Positions 31,580 through 40,518 of a stretch of DNA of 64,000 bases are shown here, piece by piece. A model generated the notes under the pieces. It had not been told where the DNA came from and searched no databases. It worked only from the letters and a program-made list of their open reading frames with translations. Within the stretch, counting starts at the first letter, position 1. The number at the start of each line of letters is the position of its first letter. This DNA is from Hymenobacter sp. DG25B (GTDB taxonomy: Bacteria; Bacteroidota; Bacteroidia; Cytophagales; Hymenobacteraceae): positions 3,162,001 to 3,226,000 of the forward strand of contig NZ_CP010054.1 in assembly GCF_000801315.1 (NCBI RefSeq), given 5' to 3'. Both the position numbers and the translations under genes were made by a program.

Positions 31580-31654
31580 GAAAAAGCGTTTTGGATAATC
31601 AGGGCAAAATTGAACAATAAGGGAAATACTCCGGGGCGGAGCAGGGTATTTTTA

Positions 31655-31662
31655 TATATTTG
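31655..31662 (+). promoter_or_regulatory. -7 box for the SpoIIM-MoxR cluster
   Basis: TATATTTG in an AT-rich stretch, 50 nt upstream of ATG 31713. A shared divergent region of 133 nt separates it from the RDD gene. Confidence 0.5.
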
Positions 31663-31712
31663 TCAGACGCTGCTATTAGCGATTAGCTCTATTTCCGTGG
31701 ATTCGGCGCCGT

Positions 31713-32675
31713 ATGCGCGAAGTTATATTTCTGCGTCAGAACCAGGCAAAGTGGCAGCAGTATGAAAATACCCCGGCCCGCACGCCCGATGAGCTGGCCA
31801 ACCGCTTTATTGAACTCACCGACGATTTATCGTACGCCCGCACCTTCTATCCGGACTCCAGCACCACCGCATATCTGAACACCCTAACGGGCAAGCTACA
31901 CCAGGCACTGTACAAAAACAAAAGCCTGGAGCAGGGCCGGTTTGTACATTTCTGGCGGCGCGAGTTGCCCCTGCTGGTGGCCCGCCACCACGGCACGCTG
32001 GCCATTGCCCTATTGTTTTTTACGCTCTGCACCGCCCTGGGGGCTTTATCTGCTGCCCTCGATGACTCCTTTGTGCGCGTGGTGCTGGGCGACGAGTACG
32101 TGAACCAGACGCTGGCCAACATAGAGCGCGGCGACCCCATGGCGGTATATAAGGGCGGGAATGAAAGCGTGATGTTTCTCTACATCACCCTGAACAACAT
32201 CAAAGTCTCGCTGCTGGCCTTTGCCAGCGGGCTGCTGCCGGGCCTGGGCACCGGCACTATTCTTTTCCGCAATGGCATGATGCTGGGCTCGTTTCAGTAT
32301 TTCTTTTACCAGAAAGGCGTGCTGCTGCCTTCGCTGCTCACCATCTGGATTCACGGCACGCTGGAAATATCGGCTATTGTGCTGGCCGGCGGCGCGGGGC
32401 TGGTCATGAGCCGGGGCATTCTGTTTCCGGGAACCTACGCCCGGCGCGAGTCCTTTCGCCGGGCCGCCCGCGACGGCATGCGGCTGGTGCTGGGCCTGGT
32501 ACCCATCTTCATTCTGGCTGGCTTTCTGGAAGGCTTTGTAACGCGCCATACGGAGATGCCACTGGCAGCCAGCCTGCTCATTATTGGCAGCTCGGCGGGG
32601 TTTATTATCTGGTACTTTATTCTGTATCCGCGGCGGCTGCGCCAACGGCAGGCCGCTGCTTTTCCTGTTTTCTGA
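31713..32675 (+). CDS. Stage II sporulation protein M-like membrane protein
   Basis: The 320-residue protein resembles SpoIIM/DUF95 membrane proteins. It has an N-terminal cytosolic region (MREVIFLRQNQAKWQQYE) and then about six hydrophobic segments, with LNNIKVSLLAFASGLLPGLGTG and WIHGTLEISAIVLAGGAGL as the conserved core. The phylum does not sporulate, so the name reflects homology only. In sporulating bacteria SpoIIM works with cell-wall hydrolases. Here it leads a six-gene cluster with DUF4129, DUF4350, MoxR and DUF58 proteins, and its start follows a -7 box. Confidence 0.88.
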   Translation: MREVIFLRQNQAKWQQYENTPARTPDELANRFIELTDDLSYARTFYPDSSTTAYLNTLTGKLHQALYKNKSLEQGRFVHFWRRELPLLVARHHGTLAIALLFFTLCTALGALSAALDDSFVRVVLGDEYVNQTLANIERGDPMAVYKGGNESVMFLYITLNNIKVSLLAFASGLLPGLGTGTILFRNGMMLGSFQYFFYQKGVLLPSLLTIWIHGTLEISAIVLAGGAGLVMSRGILFPGTYARRESFRRAARDGMRLVLGLVPIFILAGFLEGFVTRHTEMPLAASLLIIGSSAGFIIWYFILYPRRLRQRQAAAFPVF

Positions 32676-32698
32676 TTCCTGCTTTATACCTCCCCGCT

Positions 32699-33736
32699 AT
32701 GGCTCATCTGCCCTTTACCCGCCCCACCGATTTTCTGCGCGAGCGGGAATTTGGCCGCAAAATCGAAGCCTCATTTGACTTCATCCGGGCCCACTTTCGC
32801 CCGCTGGGCAAGTGCTTAGTATACATTGTTTTGCCACTGCTCCTGCTGCAGGGCATTGCTGGCGGGCTGTTGCAGGCCCGCATGGGCGGCGTGCTTCATA
32901 CCTGGCAGACCATGATGGCCCGGGGCGGCGCTGGTAATCAGGCCGAGTCGTTACAGCGCCTCTCCAACCTGGTGAGTGGGCCGGAGTACTGGGTAGCCAT
33001 CCTGGGTAGTCTGTTTTCTTATACCCTGCTCATCCTGACGGTATATGGCTATGTGGTGCTGCGCCTGGAAAAGCAGGACCCGCTGGAGCCGGTTACGGTG
33101 CAAGAAGTATGGGCGGTAGTTAAGCGGCGCTTTGCCGGCACCTTAGCCTCGTTTTTCGGCCTTGTGTTCTTTGTAATTCTTGGGGCGCTGGCGGTAGGCA
33201 TAGTAATAGGCTTTGCTACTTCTATGCTGCGAGGGAACCTCTTTATGGTGTTTTTAATGGGTTTCACAGTTTACGGGGTTATAAGCTACGCTATGGTGGC
33301 GCTGAGCTTGTTCTTCATTATTCAGCTACGGGAGCGGAAGGGCTTTTTTGCCACCATTGGCCGCTGCTTCTCGCTGGTATGGGGAAAGTGGTGGTCTACC
33401 TTCGGACTTATTTTCATTATGATGTTGCTGGTAGGGGTGCTGGCCATTGTGGTTTTGTCAATTACTACCCTGATCAGCAGCCCGTTTGCGGCTACCCCTG
33501 AGCAGGCACAAACGGCCCTGGGCCGGGTCATGTCCGTAGTGGCAGCGTGCCTGAATTCAGTGTCGATGATGGCCCTTTACCCGTTGCTGTTTCTGGCCCT
33601 GGCCTTCCAGTATTTCAACCTGGTAGAGCGTAAGGAAGGCCAGGGGCTGCACGCGCTGGTGGGTACTATCGGCGCCCAGCCTGAAGTCGCCCCTGCTTCC
33701 CATGCCTACCAGCCCGATGATGAGGGCGAATACTAG
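32699..33736 (+). CDS. Multi-pass membrane protein of the MoxR/DUF58 cluster
   Basis: The 345-residue protein begins MAHLPFTRPTDFLREREFG and has about six membrane segments (CLVYIVLPLLLLQGIAGGLL; ILGSLFSYTLLILTVYGYVV; FFGLVFFVILGALAVGIVIG; LIFIMMLLVGVLAIVVLSI; MALYPLLFLALAFQYF). The C-terminal tail is acidic and cytosolic. I do not recognise a catalytic motif. The family is known mainly by its fixed position between SpoIIM-like and DUF4129 genes. It begins 23 nt after the SpoIIM-like stop and overlaps the next gene, so it is operonic. Confidence 0.8.
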   Translation: MAHLPFTRPTDFLREREFGRKIEASFDFIRAHFRPLGKCLVYIVLPLLLLQGIAGGLLQARMGGVLHTWQTMMARGGAGNQAESLQRLSNLVSGPEYWVAILGSLFSYTLLILTVYGYVVLRLEKQDPLEPVTVQEVWAVVKRRFAGTLASFFGLVFFVILGALAVGIVIGFATSMLRGNLFMVFLMGFTVYGVISYAMVALSLFFIIQLRERKGFFATIGRCFSLVWGKWWSTFGLIFIMMLLVGVLAIVVLSITTLISSPFAATPEQAQTALGRVMSVVAACLNSVSMMALYPLLFLALAFQYFNLVERKEGQGLHALVGTIGAQPEVAPASHAYQPDDEGEY

Positions 33737-34508
33737 CCGCCCGGCGCTCTACCACCGGCGGTGGCTGCCAGTAGCCGTGCTTTCCGTACTGCTCCTGATT
33801 CTAACTGCGGCCACCCCGGCCATTCCGGTCCGTTCTAAAGCCGCACGCGCCGCTATTCACCTGCCTACTGACCGTACTACCCCCAACCAGCGGCCCCTGC
33901 CAGCGGCCCGGCTGCGCAAGCTCCGGCAACAGCGTGAGTTCCGATATGTGGAGCCAGTGCCCGCTGAAACCAGCACCATGAGTCTGTTCTGGCGGCGCTT
34001 TTGGCAGTGGCTGGGCGAGCTGCTGTCCGGGCCAGGCTACCAGAGCCGGGGACGCTATGTGGTGTATGCTGCTTTCGGGGCCGCCTTTCTGTATGTGCTG
34101 TTGCGCCTGTTGCGGCTGGATTATACCAGCGCCTTCGGGCGGTCCAGCCGCTCCTTGCCGCTCAGCTACGAAGCGGCACCGGAAGACATAAATAACATCG
34201 ATTTTGCAACCCGCCTGGAAGAGGCCGAAGCTTCTGGCAACTACCGGCTGGCCGTGCGGCTGGGCTACCTGTTGGTATTGCACACCCTGGCTGCGCGCCA
34301 CCTCATAAACTGGCAGCCAGACAAAACCAACCACCACTACCTGCAGGAACTGGCCGGAACGTCCTGGCTGCCAGGCTTCGGCCAGCTCACCCGCCAGTTT
34401 GAGTACGTGTGGTATGGCGAGGAAACCCTTACGCCACTAAGCTATGCTACCGTGCGCGACGCCCGGCAGCAGTTTCTGACCGACCTGACCCGCCGCGCCG
34501 CCTCATGA
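33720..34508 (+). CDS. DUF4129 domain protein
   Basis: The protein has an N-terminal hydrophobic segment (WLPVAVLSVLLLILTAATPA), a periplasmic or linker region, a second membrane helix (YVVYAAFGAAFLYVLLRLL) and a C-terminal helical DUF4129 domain: INNIDFATRLEEAEASGNYRLAVRLGYLLVL, then LAGTSWLPGFGQLTRQFEYVWYGEE. DUF4129 is sometimes found at the C-terminus of transglutaminase-like proteins in clusters with MoxR and DUF58. Function unknown. ATG 33720 is chosen, overlapping the previous stop; 33702 and 33717 are alternatives. The stop overlaps the DUF4350 ATG (ATGA). Confidence 0.82.
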   Translation: MRANTSRPALYHRRWLPVAVLSVLLLILTAATPAIPVRSKAARAAIHLPTDRTTPNQRPLPAARLRKLRQQREFRYVEPVPAETSTMSLFWRRFWQWLGELLSGPGYQSRGRYVVYAAFGAAFLYVLLRLLRLDYTSAFGRSSRSLPLSYEAAPEDINNIDFATRLEEAEASGNYRLAVRLGYLLVLHTLAARHLINWQPDKTNHHYLQELAGTSWLPGFGQLTRQFEYVWYGEETLTPLSYATVRDARQQFLTDLTRRAAS

Positions 34509-35785
34509 CCCGATTCCGCGCTTATCTTCTGGGGCTGGTGGTATTATTTGCGGGCTTTGTGGCCGTGGAATACTTTAAGCCCGAGCCCACCAACTGGAAG
34601 CCTACCTACCAGAACCGCCACAAAATTCCCTACGGCACCTATGTGCTCTTTGATCTGCTGCCGGACCTTTTTGGGCAGCGCGTAAGTACCGTGCGCCAGC
34701 CCATTGCCAACCAGCTGCTGCCCAGCCTGGGCAAGCAGGAGTTTTCCCACCCCGATACGGTGTTGCCGGTGGGTGCGCCCGCTGCCCGGGTACTGCGCAC
34801 CCCGGCCAACTACCTGTTTGTAAACCACACTTTCTCGCTCAGCCGGCTAGATCGGGACGCCCTGCTGCGCTACGTGGCCCGCGGTAATCACGCCTTCATT
34901 GCCACCGAAAACCTCGACGACCTGCTCGCCGACACCCTCCGCCTGCAGATGGTCAGCATTTCCGAGAGCGTGAAGCGCCGCGCCGGCCGGCTGGCTACCC
35001 GCCAAACCAACACCGACAGCACCACCCTCCGGCTCCTGAACCCGGCTTTTGCCGCACACGCCCGCTTCCGTTTTCCTACCGCGCAGGCCAACCAGTATTT
35101 TAAGCCCGATAGTGCCTGCCAGGCCACCGTGCTGGCCCTGAACGACCACCAGCAGCCCGTACTGGTGCGCGTGCCCTACGGCCGGGGCTCCTTATTCCTG
35201 AGTTCCACCCCGGCCGCTTTCAGCAATTACTTTCTGCTCCGGCCCGCCACGGCGGGCTTCGGGTTTTCGGCACTGTCTTACCTGCCGGCGCGGCCCATTT
35301 TCTGGGACGAGTACCAAAAGCAAGGCCCCCTGGGTGAGCAGTCCTTGCTGCGGGTAGTGATGAGCCATGAGGCGCTGCGCTGGGCCTTTTACCTGCTGAT
35401 GGCCAGCCTGCTGCTGTTTATGATAGTAGAGGCCCGCCGCCGGCAGCGCGTTATTCCGGTGTTGAAGCCCTTGCCTAACACCACCTTACTGTTTACGCGC
35501 ACGGTGGCTTCTTTGTACCGGCAGGGCGGCAACCATGAGCGCATCGCCGAGAAGAAAATCAACCTGTTTCTGGAGTTCCTGCGCAACCGCTTCCAGGAAA
35601 CTTCCCCCGACCTCAACGACGAAGCCTTCCGGGAACGGCTGACGCAGAAAGCCGGCATGCCCCGCCCCCGCATCGACGAGCTGATTCGTCGGATTCATTT
35701 TGCCCGCACAGCTCCCACCGTCTCCGACACAGAGCTGCTGCTGCTCAGCCAAACGCTGGCCGCTTTCCGCCGCGACGCCCGCTAA
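34505..35785 (+). CDS. DUF4350 domain protein
   Basis: From ATG 34505 (MTRFRAYLLGLVVLFAGFVAV) the 426-residue protein has an N-terminal membrane helix and a large extracytoplasmic domain with the DUF4350 pattern (YGTYVLFDLLPDLF, LLRYVARGNHAFIATENL, VRVPYGRGSLFLSSTPAAFSN). A second membrane helix follows (WAFYLLMASLLLFMIVEARRRQR), then a cytosolic helical tail (FTRTVASLYRQGGNHERIAEKKI). The domain resembles a glutamine-amidotransferase-like fold without its catalytic residues. Its function is unknown. It overlaps DUF4129 by 4 nt and is 13 nt from the MoxR ATPase. Confidence 0.85.
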   Translation: MTRFRAYLLGLVVLFAGFVAVEYFKPEPTNWKPTYQNRHKIPYGTYVLFDLLPDLFGQRVSTVRQPIANQLLPSLGKQEFSHPDTVLPVGAPAARVLRTPANYLFVNHTFSLSRLDRDALLRYVARGNHAFIATENLDDLLADTLRLQMVSISESVKRRAGRLATRQTNTDSTTLRLLNPAFAAHARFRFPTAQANQYFKPDSACQATVLALNDHQQPVLVRVPYGRGSLFLSSTPAAFSNYFLLRPATAGFGFSALSYLPARPIFWDEYQKQGPLGEQSLLRVVMSHEALRWAFYLLMASLLLFMIVEARRRQRVIPVLKPLPNTTLLFTRTVASLYRQGGNHERIAEKKINLFLEFLRNRFQETSPDLNDEAFRERLTQKAGMPRPRIDELIRRIHFARTAPTVSDTELLLLSQTLAAFRRDAR

Positions 35786-35798
35786 CTACCTTTCCGCC

Positions 35799-36857
35799 AT
35801 GACTTCTGATTTCTCCTCCCCCGCCTCCGATTTAACCACCGCTCAGCCCCCGCTCCCGGAAACCGAGCCGGCGCCGCCCGTAGCGGAAACATCCTTCGGC
35901 TCCCGCACCGATTTCAATCAGCTGCAAACCGCTGCCGCTGCCATCCGGCAGGAGCTGGGGCGCATTATTGTGGGCCAACAGGAGTTGATTGAGCTGCTGC
36001 TGACGGCTATTCTGGCCAATGGACACGTGCTGCTGGAAGGCGTGCCGGGTGTAGCCAAAACCCTCACGGCCAAACTTCTGGCCCGCACCCTGGATGTGCC
36101 CTTCAGCCGCATTCAGTTCACCCCGGACATGATGCCTTCCGATGTGCTGGGGACTTCCATATATCGGCCTAACAAAGCGGAGTTTGAATTCCGCCCCGGT
36201 CCCATTTTCGCCAGCGTGGTGCTGATTGACGAAATCAACCGCGCGCCCGCCAAAACGCAGTCGGCGCTGTTTGAGGTGATGGAGGAGCACCATGTAACCC
36301 AGGATGGCGTGACCTACGCCATGCAGGAGCCCTTTATGGTGCTGGCCACCCAGAACCCCGTGGAGCAGGAAGGCACCTACCGCCTGCCGGAAGCCCAGCT
36401 GGACCGCTTCTTATTTAAGATTCATATTGGCTACCCCACCACGGAAGAGGAAGTTTCTATTCTGCAGGGCCACCATGCGGGCCGGGGCAGCGCTATGCTT
36501 TCGGCGGTACAGGCCGTGCTCACGGCCGAGCAGGTGGCCCAGCTGCGCCAACAGGTGCAGCAGCAGCACGTAGAGCCCAAGCTGCTGGAATATATTGCCC
36601 GCATTGTGGGCCAGACGCGGGCGCATAAGTCCCTGTATCTGGGGGCTTCTCCCCGTGCCTCCCTGGCATTACTGAACGGTGCCAAAGCCCTGGCTGCCCT
36701 GCGCGGCCGCGACTTTGTAACACCCGAAGACGTACAGTATCTAGCCCCGGCCGTGTTGCGCCACCGCATTCTGCTCACGCCGGAGCGCGAGATGGAAGGC
36801 ACCACACCCGATGAGGTAGTGAAGCTGATTCTGCAGCAGATTGAAGTACCCCGCTAG
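35799..36857 (+). CDS. MoxR-family AAA+ ATPase
   Basis: MoxR ATPases act as chaperones that help mature or activate partner proteins, usually together with DUF58 or von Willebrand factor proteins. From ATG 35799 the protein has 352 residues. Walker A is GVPGVAKT (81-88), Walker B is VLIDEINRAP, sensor 1 is ATQNPVEQEGTYRLPEAQLDRF, and a C-terminal lid contains GASPRASLALLNGAKALAAL and DVQYLAPAVLRHRI. The Pro/Thr-rich first 35 residues are disordered. An upstream extension overlapping DUF4350 is rejected. TACCTTTC just before the gene may be an internal promoter. Confidence 0.95.
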   Translation: MTSDFSSPASDLTTAQPPLPETEPAPPVAETSFGSRTDFNQLQTAAAAIRQELGRIIVGQQELIELLLTAILANGHVLLEGVPGVAKTLTAKLLARTLDVPFSRIQFTPDMMPSDVLGTSIYRPNKAEFEFRPGPIFASVVLIDEINRAPAKTQSALFEVMEEHHVTQDGVTYAMQEPFMVLATQNPVEQEGTYRLPEAQLDRFLFKIHIGYPTTEEEVSILQGHHAGRGSAMLSAVQAVLTAEQVAQLRQQVQQQHVEPKLLEYIARIVGQTRAHKSLYLGASPRASLALLNGAKALAALRGRDFVTPEDVQYLAPAVLRHRILLTPEREMEGTTPDEVVKLILQQIEVPR

Positions 36858-36905
36858 GCTGTAGCCGCTCCATTCTGCCTTCTCACCCGCTTTGCTTTCT
36901 GGCTC

Positions 36906-38258
36906 TTGAAGTCCTTTTTCCTTACTAAGCGCCTTTTTCTGCTGCTGGCCGCCCTGATAGCCGGGCTGGTGGTGGCGTTTTTCTGGCCTGTGCTGCTGGC
37001 GCCCATGCAAGTGGCGTTGGGACTGTTATTCCTGTTGACGTTGCTGGATGTGGCCCTGCTCTACCTACCAGGCGCCAACGGCGCGGGCCAGGTCTTCGGG
37101 CGGCGCGTGCTGGGCGAGAAGCTGGCCAACGGCTCCGATAACGACGTGGCCATTTACCTGGAAAACCACTACCGGTTCCCCATCCAAACGGAAACCATTG
37201 ATGAGATTCCGCATCAGTTTCAGCGGCGCGATGTGCTGTTTCAGGTAAGCCTGGCGGCGGGTGAAACGCAGGCCATTCACTACCGACTGCGCCCCGTAAA
37301 GCGCGGCGAATACCAGTTTGGGGCCGTGCACGTGTACGTTGCCTCCCCGCTGGGGCTGGTGCGGCGGCGCTTTCGCTTTAGCCAGAACCAGACGGTGCCG
37401 GTGTACCCCTCGTTTCTGCAGATGCGCCAGTACGAGCTGCTGGCCATTCACAACCGCCTCACCGATGTGGGCGTGAAGCGTATCCGGCGGGTGGGCCACA
37501 GCATGGAGTTTGAGCAGGTGCGCCCCTACGTGCCCGGCGACGACCCACGCGCCATCAACTGGAAAGCCACGGCCCGCCGCGCCGGCACCGGCGGCACCGA
37601 TGCCCTGGTGGTAAACCACTTTCAGGACGAGCGTGCCCAGCAGGTGTATTGCCTGATTGATAAGGGCCGGGTAATGCGCATGCCGTTTGAAGGCCTCAGC
37701 CTGCTCGACTACGCCATTAACGCCACGCTCGTGGTCAGCAACATTGCCCTGCTCAAGCATGATAAAGCCGGCCTGTTCACCTTTTCCAACCGCCCCGGCG
37801 CCCTGCTGCCCGCCGACCGCCGCAGCGGCCACCTGCTGAAGCTGCTGGAGGTGCTGTATCGCCAGAAAACCAAGTACCTGGAAACTGATTTCGAGCTGCT
37901 TTACGCCACCGTACGGTCCAAAATCCGGCAGCGCAGCCTGCTTATTCTGTTTACCAATTTCGAAACCCTGAACGGCCTGCACCGCCAGTTGCCCTACCTG
38001 CGCCGCCTGGCCAAAGACCACTTATTGCTGGTGGTTTTCTTTGAGAACACTGAACTGCAACAGTTCCTGAATTCCCCGGCGGAAACTACCGAAGAGGTTT
38101 ATAACCAAACTATTGCTGAGCAGTTTGCGCACGAGAAGCGGCAGATTGTGCTGGAGCTGCAGCGCTACGGCATTCATGCACTACTTACCGCCCCGCAGCA
38201 CCTCACGGCCAATACCATCAACCGGTATCTGGAGTTTAAAGCCCGCGGGCTGATTTAA
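36906..38258 (+). CDS. DUF58 domain protein
   Basis: The 450-residue protein starts at TTG 36906 (MKSFFLTKRLFLLLAALIAG) and has two N-terminal membrane helices. A beta-rich region follows, then the DUF58 core (VGHSMEFEQVRPYVPGDDPR, INWKATARR), which continues into a von Willebrand A-like fold (QQVYCLIDKGRVMRMPFEGLSLLDYAIN, KAGLFTFSNRPGALLPADRR). DUF58 proteins are the usual partners of MoxR ATPases. The cluster is probably a membrane-associated chaperone system whose client is unknown. It is the last gene of the six-gene run. Confidence 0.92.
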   Translation: MKSFFLTKRLFLLLAALIAGLVVAFFWPVLLAPMQVALGLLFLLTLLDVALLYLPGANGAGQVFGRRVLGEKLANGSDNDVAIYLENHYRFPIQTETIDEIPHQFQRRDVLFQVSLAAGETQAIHYRLRPVKRGEYQFGAVHVYVASPLGLVRRRFRFSQNQTVPVYPSFLQMRQYELLAIHNRLTDVGVKRIRRVGHSMEFEQVRPYVPGDDPRAINWKATARRAGTGGTDALVVNHFQDERAQQVYCLIDKGRVMRMPFEGLSLLDYAINATLVVSNIALLKHDKAGLFTFSNRPGALLPADRRSGHLLKLLEVLYRQKTKYLETDFELLYATVRSKIRQRSLLILFTNFETLNGLHRQLPYLRRLAKDHLLLVVFFENTELQQFLNSPAETTEEVYNQTIAEQFAHEKRQIVLELQRYGIHALLTAPQHLTANTINRYLEFKARGLI

Positions 38259-38346
38259 GCCCGGCAGGCTGGCATGAAGTTCGAAGGGCTACCCAAAACC
38301 GCGCTGGCCCGTATCTTTCAGCGCTTCTGTTCCCTCGTGTAGCCCT

Positions 38347-40437
38347 ATGCTTCTGCGCCTCCGCTTCTTTGCTCTTTCCCTGCTTTTTCTTTTTCCGGCC
38401 GTTATTCTTCTGGCGCAGCCTACTACGGCCACCCGCAACCTGATGCCGGTGCCCGCCGAGCTGAAATGGGGAAAAGGCCGTTTTGTAGTTAAGCAGCACT
38501 GGCGCGTACTGCTCCCCTCTGCCCCGGCAGATTCTGCGGTAACGGCCGCGGTGCAGCACTTTAACTTCTGGCTGATTGAGCGCACCGGGCGCCCCAGCCT
38601 GGCGTTTGCCCAAAGTCAGCCCACCCAGCCCACCGAGCTAAGTATCCGGTATGGCCGCTCCGGCAAAGTACTGCTAGGCGAAGATGAGTCGTACACCTTG
38701 CGCGTAACGCCCATTGGCGTGGTGCTGGAAGCGCCTACCAGCCTGGGCATTCTGCGCGGGCTGGCTACGTTGCAGCAGCTACTCACCGTAGAGAAAAAGT
38801 CCTTTTATTTCCCGGAGGCCGATATTCACGACCGGCCCCGTTTTGCGTGGCGCGGCCTGCTGATTGATGCCGCCCGGCACTTTATGCCGGTGCCCGTGCT
38901 CAAGCGCAACCTGGATGCTATGGCTGCCGTGAAGCTGAACGTGCTGCACTGGCACCTCACCGATGACCAAGCATTCCGGGTAGAAAGCCGGGTGTTCCCG
39001 CGTCTGCATCAGGCCGGCAGCACTACGCCCGGCTTCTACACCCGCGCTCAGATTAAGGAAGTCCTGGACTATGCCGCCGCGCGGGGCATTCGGGTGATTC
39101 CCGAGTTCGATGTTCCCAGCCATGCTACCAGCTGGCTGGTGGCCTATCCACGCCTGGCTTCTATTGATACCGTTTACACGCCCTATCAGAGCTTTCGCAC
39201 CTCCAATATTGCCCTGGATCCTACCCGCGAAACTACCTATACCTTCATCGACTCCCTATTCGCGGAGATGACGCAGCTGTTTCCCGACCCGTATTTCCAC
39301 ATTGGCGGCGACGAAAACGACGGCCGGCAGTGGCGGCGCAACCCGCGCATTGCCCAGTACATGCGCGCCCAGGGCATGCTCACCCCCAAAGGCCTGCCCG
39401 ATAAGCACCAGTTGCAGACCCAGTTCAACCGCCGGGTGCTTACCATTGTGCAGAAGTACAACAAGAAGATGATTGGCTGGGATGAAATTCTGGGCCCGGG
39501 CCTGCCGCCTGATGCCGTTATCCAAAGCTGGCGCGGCAAGAAAGGCCTGTACGATGCCGTAAAAGAAGGCCACCCGGCCCTGCTCTCCAATGGCTATTAC
39601 CTCGACCTGAACTACTCCGCCGCCTCTCACTATCTCACTGATCCGCTGCCAGTCGATGCCCCCCTCACGGAAGCCCAGAAGAAACTGATTCTGGGCGGCG
39701 AAGCCACCATGTGGAGTGAGTTTGCCGACGCCCATATCATTGACAGCCGCATCTGGCCCCGAGCCGCCGCCGTGGCCGAGCGTCTGTGGTCTGCTAGTAC
39801 GGTTACCGATGTTCCGGACATGTACCGTCGCCTGGCCGCGGTATCAGCTCAGCTGGAAACCCTGGGGCTACAGCACCGCCAGGCGCCGGAGCAGATCCTG
39901 CAACAGCTGGCCGGCTCTCCCGATGTAACGGCCTTGCGCACCCTGGCCGAAGTGCTGGAACCCGTGAAGGAGTACAAGCGGCATTTCCAGGGTTTCACCT
40001 ACACGCCGCAAACCCCGCTAAACCGCCTGGTAGATGCCGCCCCCGCCGAATCAGAAAAAGCCCGCATGTTTGGGGTGCAGGTGGATAGCCTGCTGGCTTT
40101 GGTCAAGGCCAACCAGGGCAAGCTGCCCCGGACTCCATCGGCCCGCCGCGTGTTCAATGGCCTGCGCAGTCAGTTGCAAACCTGGCAGCTAAACGAGGTG
40201 CGCGTGCAGCCGCTGCTGCAAACATCACCCAGCCTGCGCGAATACGCGCCCCTTTCCACGCACCTGGCCCAGGTAGCGTCTATCGGCCTGGCTCGCCTGG
40301 CGCAGCTGGAGAAAGGCCAGCAGCCACCTGCTGGCTGGCTGGCACCCCTGCAAAAGCAGCTGGATGCCGCCAAGGCCCCGGCCGGCCAAACCGAACTGGT
40401 AGTGGTGGATCCTATCAAACGCCTGTTAAGTCAATAA
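38347..40437 (+). CDS. Beta-N-acetylhexosaminidase, GH20
   Basis: The enzyme removes terminal N-acetylglucosamine or N-acetylgalactosamine from glycans such as chitin fragments. The signal peptide is MLLRLRFFALSLLFLF..ILLAQ. An N-terminal GH20b-like domain (about 30-160) precedes the catalytic barrel (about 165-510). The catalytic Asp-Glu pair is in HIGGDEND (Asp322, Glu323), and supporting motifs are RGLLIDAARHFMP, HWHLTDDQAFR, IPEFDVPSHA, IGWDEILGPG and GGEATMWSEF. About 180 residues of helical sequence follow, of unknown function. At 696 residues it is within the family range. Likely location is the periplasm or cell surface. It is 88 nt downstream of the DUF58 gene, so it may share its transcript, and it ends at a strong terminator. 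Confidence 0.93.
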   Translation: MLLRLRFFALSLLFLFPAVILLAQPTTATRNLMPVPAELKWGKGRFVVKQHWRVLLPSAPADSAVTAAVQHFNFWLIERTGRPSLAFAQSQPTQPTELSIRYGRSGKVLLGEDESYTLRVTPIGVVLEAPTSLGILRGLATLQQLLTVEKKSFYFPEADIHDRPRFAWRGLLIDAARHFMPVPVLKRNLDAMAAVKLNVLHWHLTDDQAFRVESRVFPRLHQAGSTTPGFYTRAQIKEVLDYAAARGIRVIPEFDVPSHATSWLVAYPRLASIDTVYTPYQSFRTSNIALDPTRETTYTFIDSLFAEMTQLFPDPYFHIGGDENDGRQWRRNPRIAQYMRAQGMLTPKGLPDKHQLQTQFNRRVLTIVQKYNKKMIGWDEILGPGLPPDAVIQSWRGKKGLYDAVKEGHPALLSNGYYLDLNYSAASHYLTDPLPVDAPLTEAQKKLILGGEATMWSEFADAHIIDSRIWPRAAAVAERLWSASTVTDVPDMYRRLAAVSAQLETLGLQHRQAPEQILQQLAGSPDVTALRTLAEVLEPVKEYKRHFQGFTYTPQTPLNRLVDAAPAESEKARMFGVQVDSLLALVKANQGKLPRTPSARRVFNGLRSQLQTWQLNEVRVQPLLQTSPSLREYAPLSTHLAQVASIGLARLAQLEKGQQPPAGWLAPLQKQLDAAKAPAGQTELVVVDPIKRLLSQ

Positions 40438-40450
40438 TCCCACTTTAAAT

Positions 40451-40490
40451 AAATAGCCCCGTCACAATCATGTTTGTGGCGGGGCTATTT
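40451..40490. terminator. Bidirectional terminator
   Basis: Stem AAATAGCCCCG(T)CACAA and TTTGTGGCGGGGCTATTT around TCATG, between convergent genes. Confidence 0.88.
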
Positions 40491-40518
40491 GCTGAAAATA
40501 GATCTGGCCGCTAGGCCT

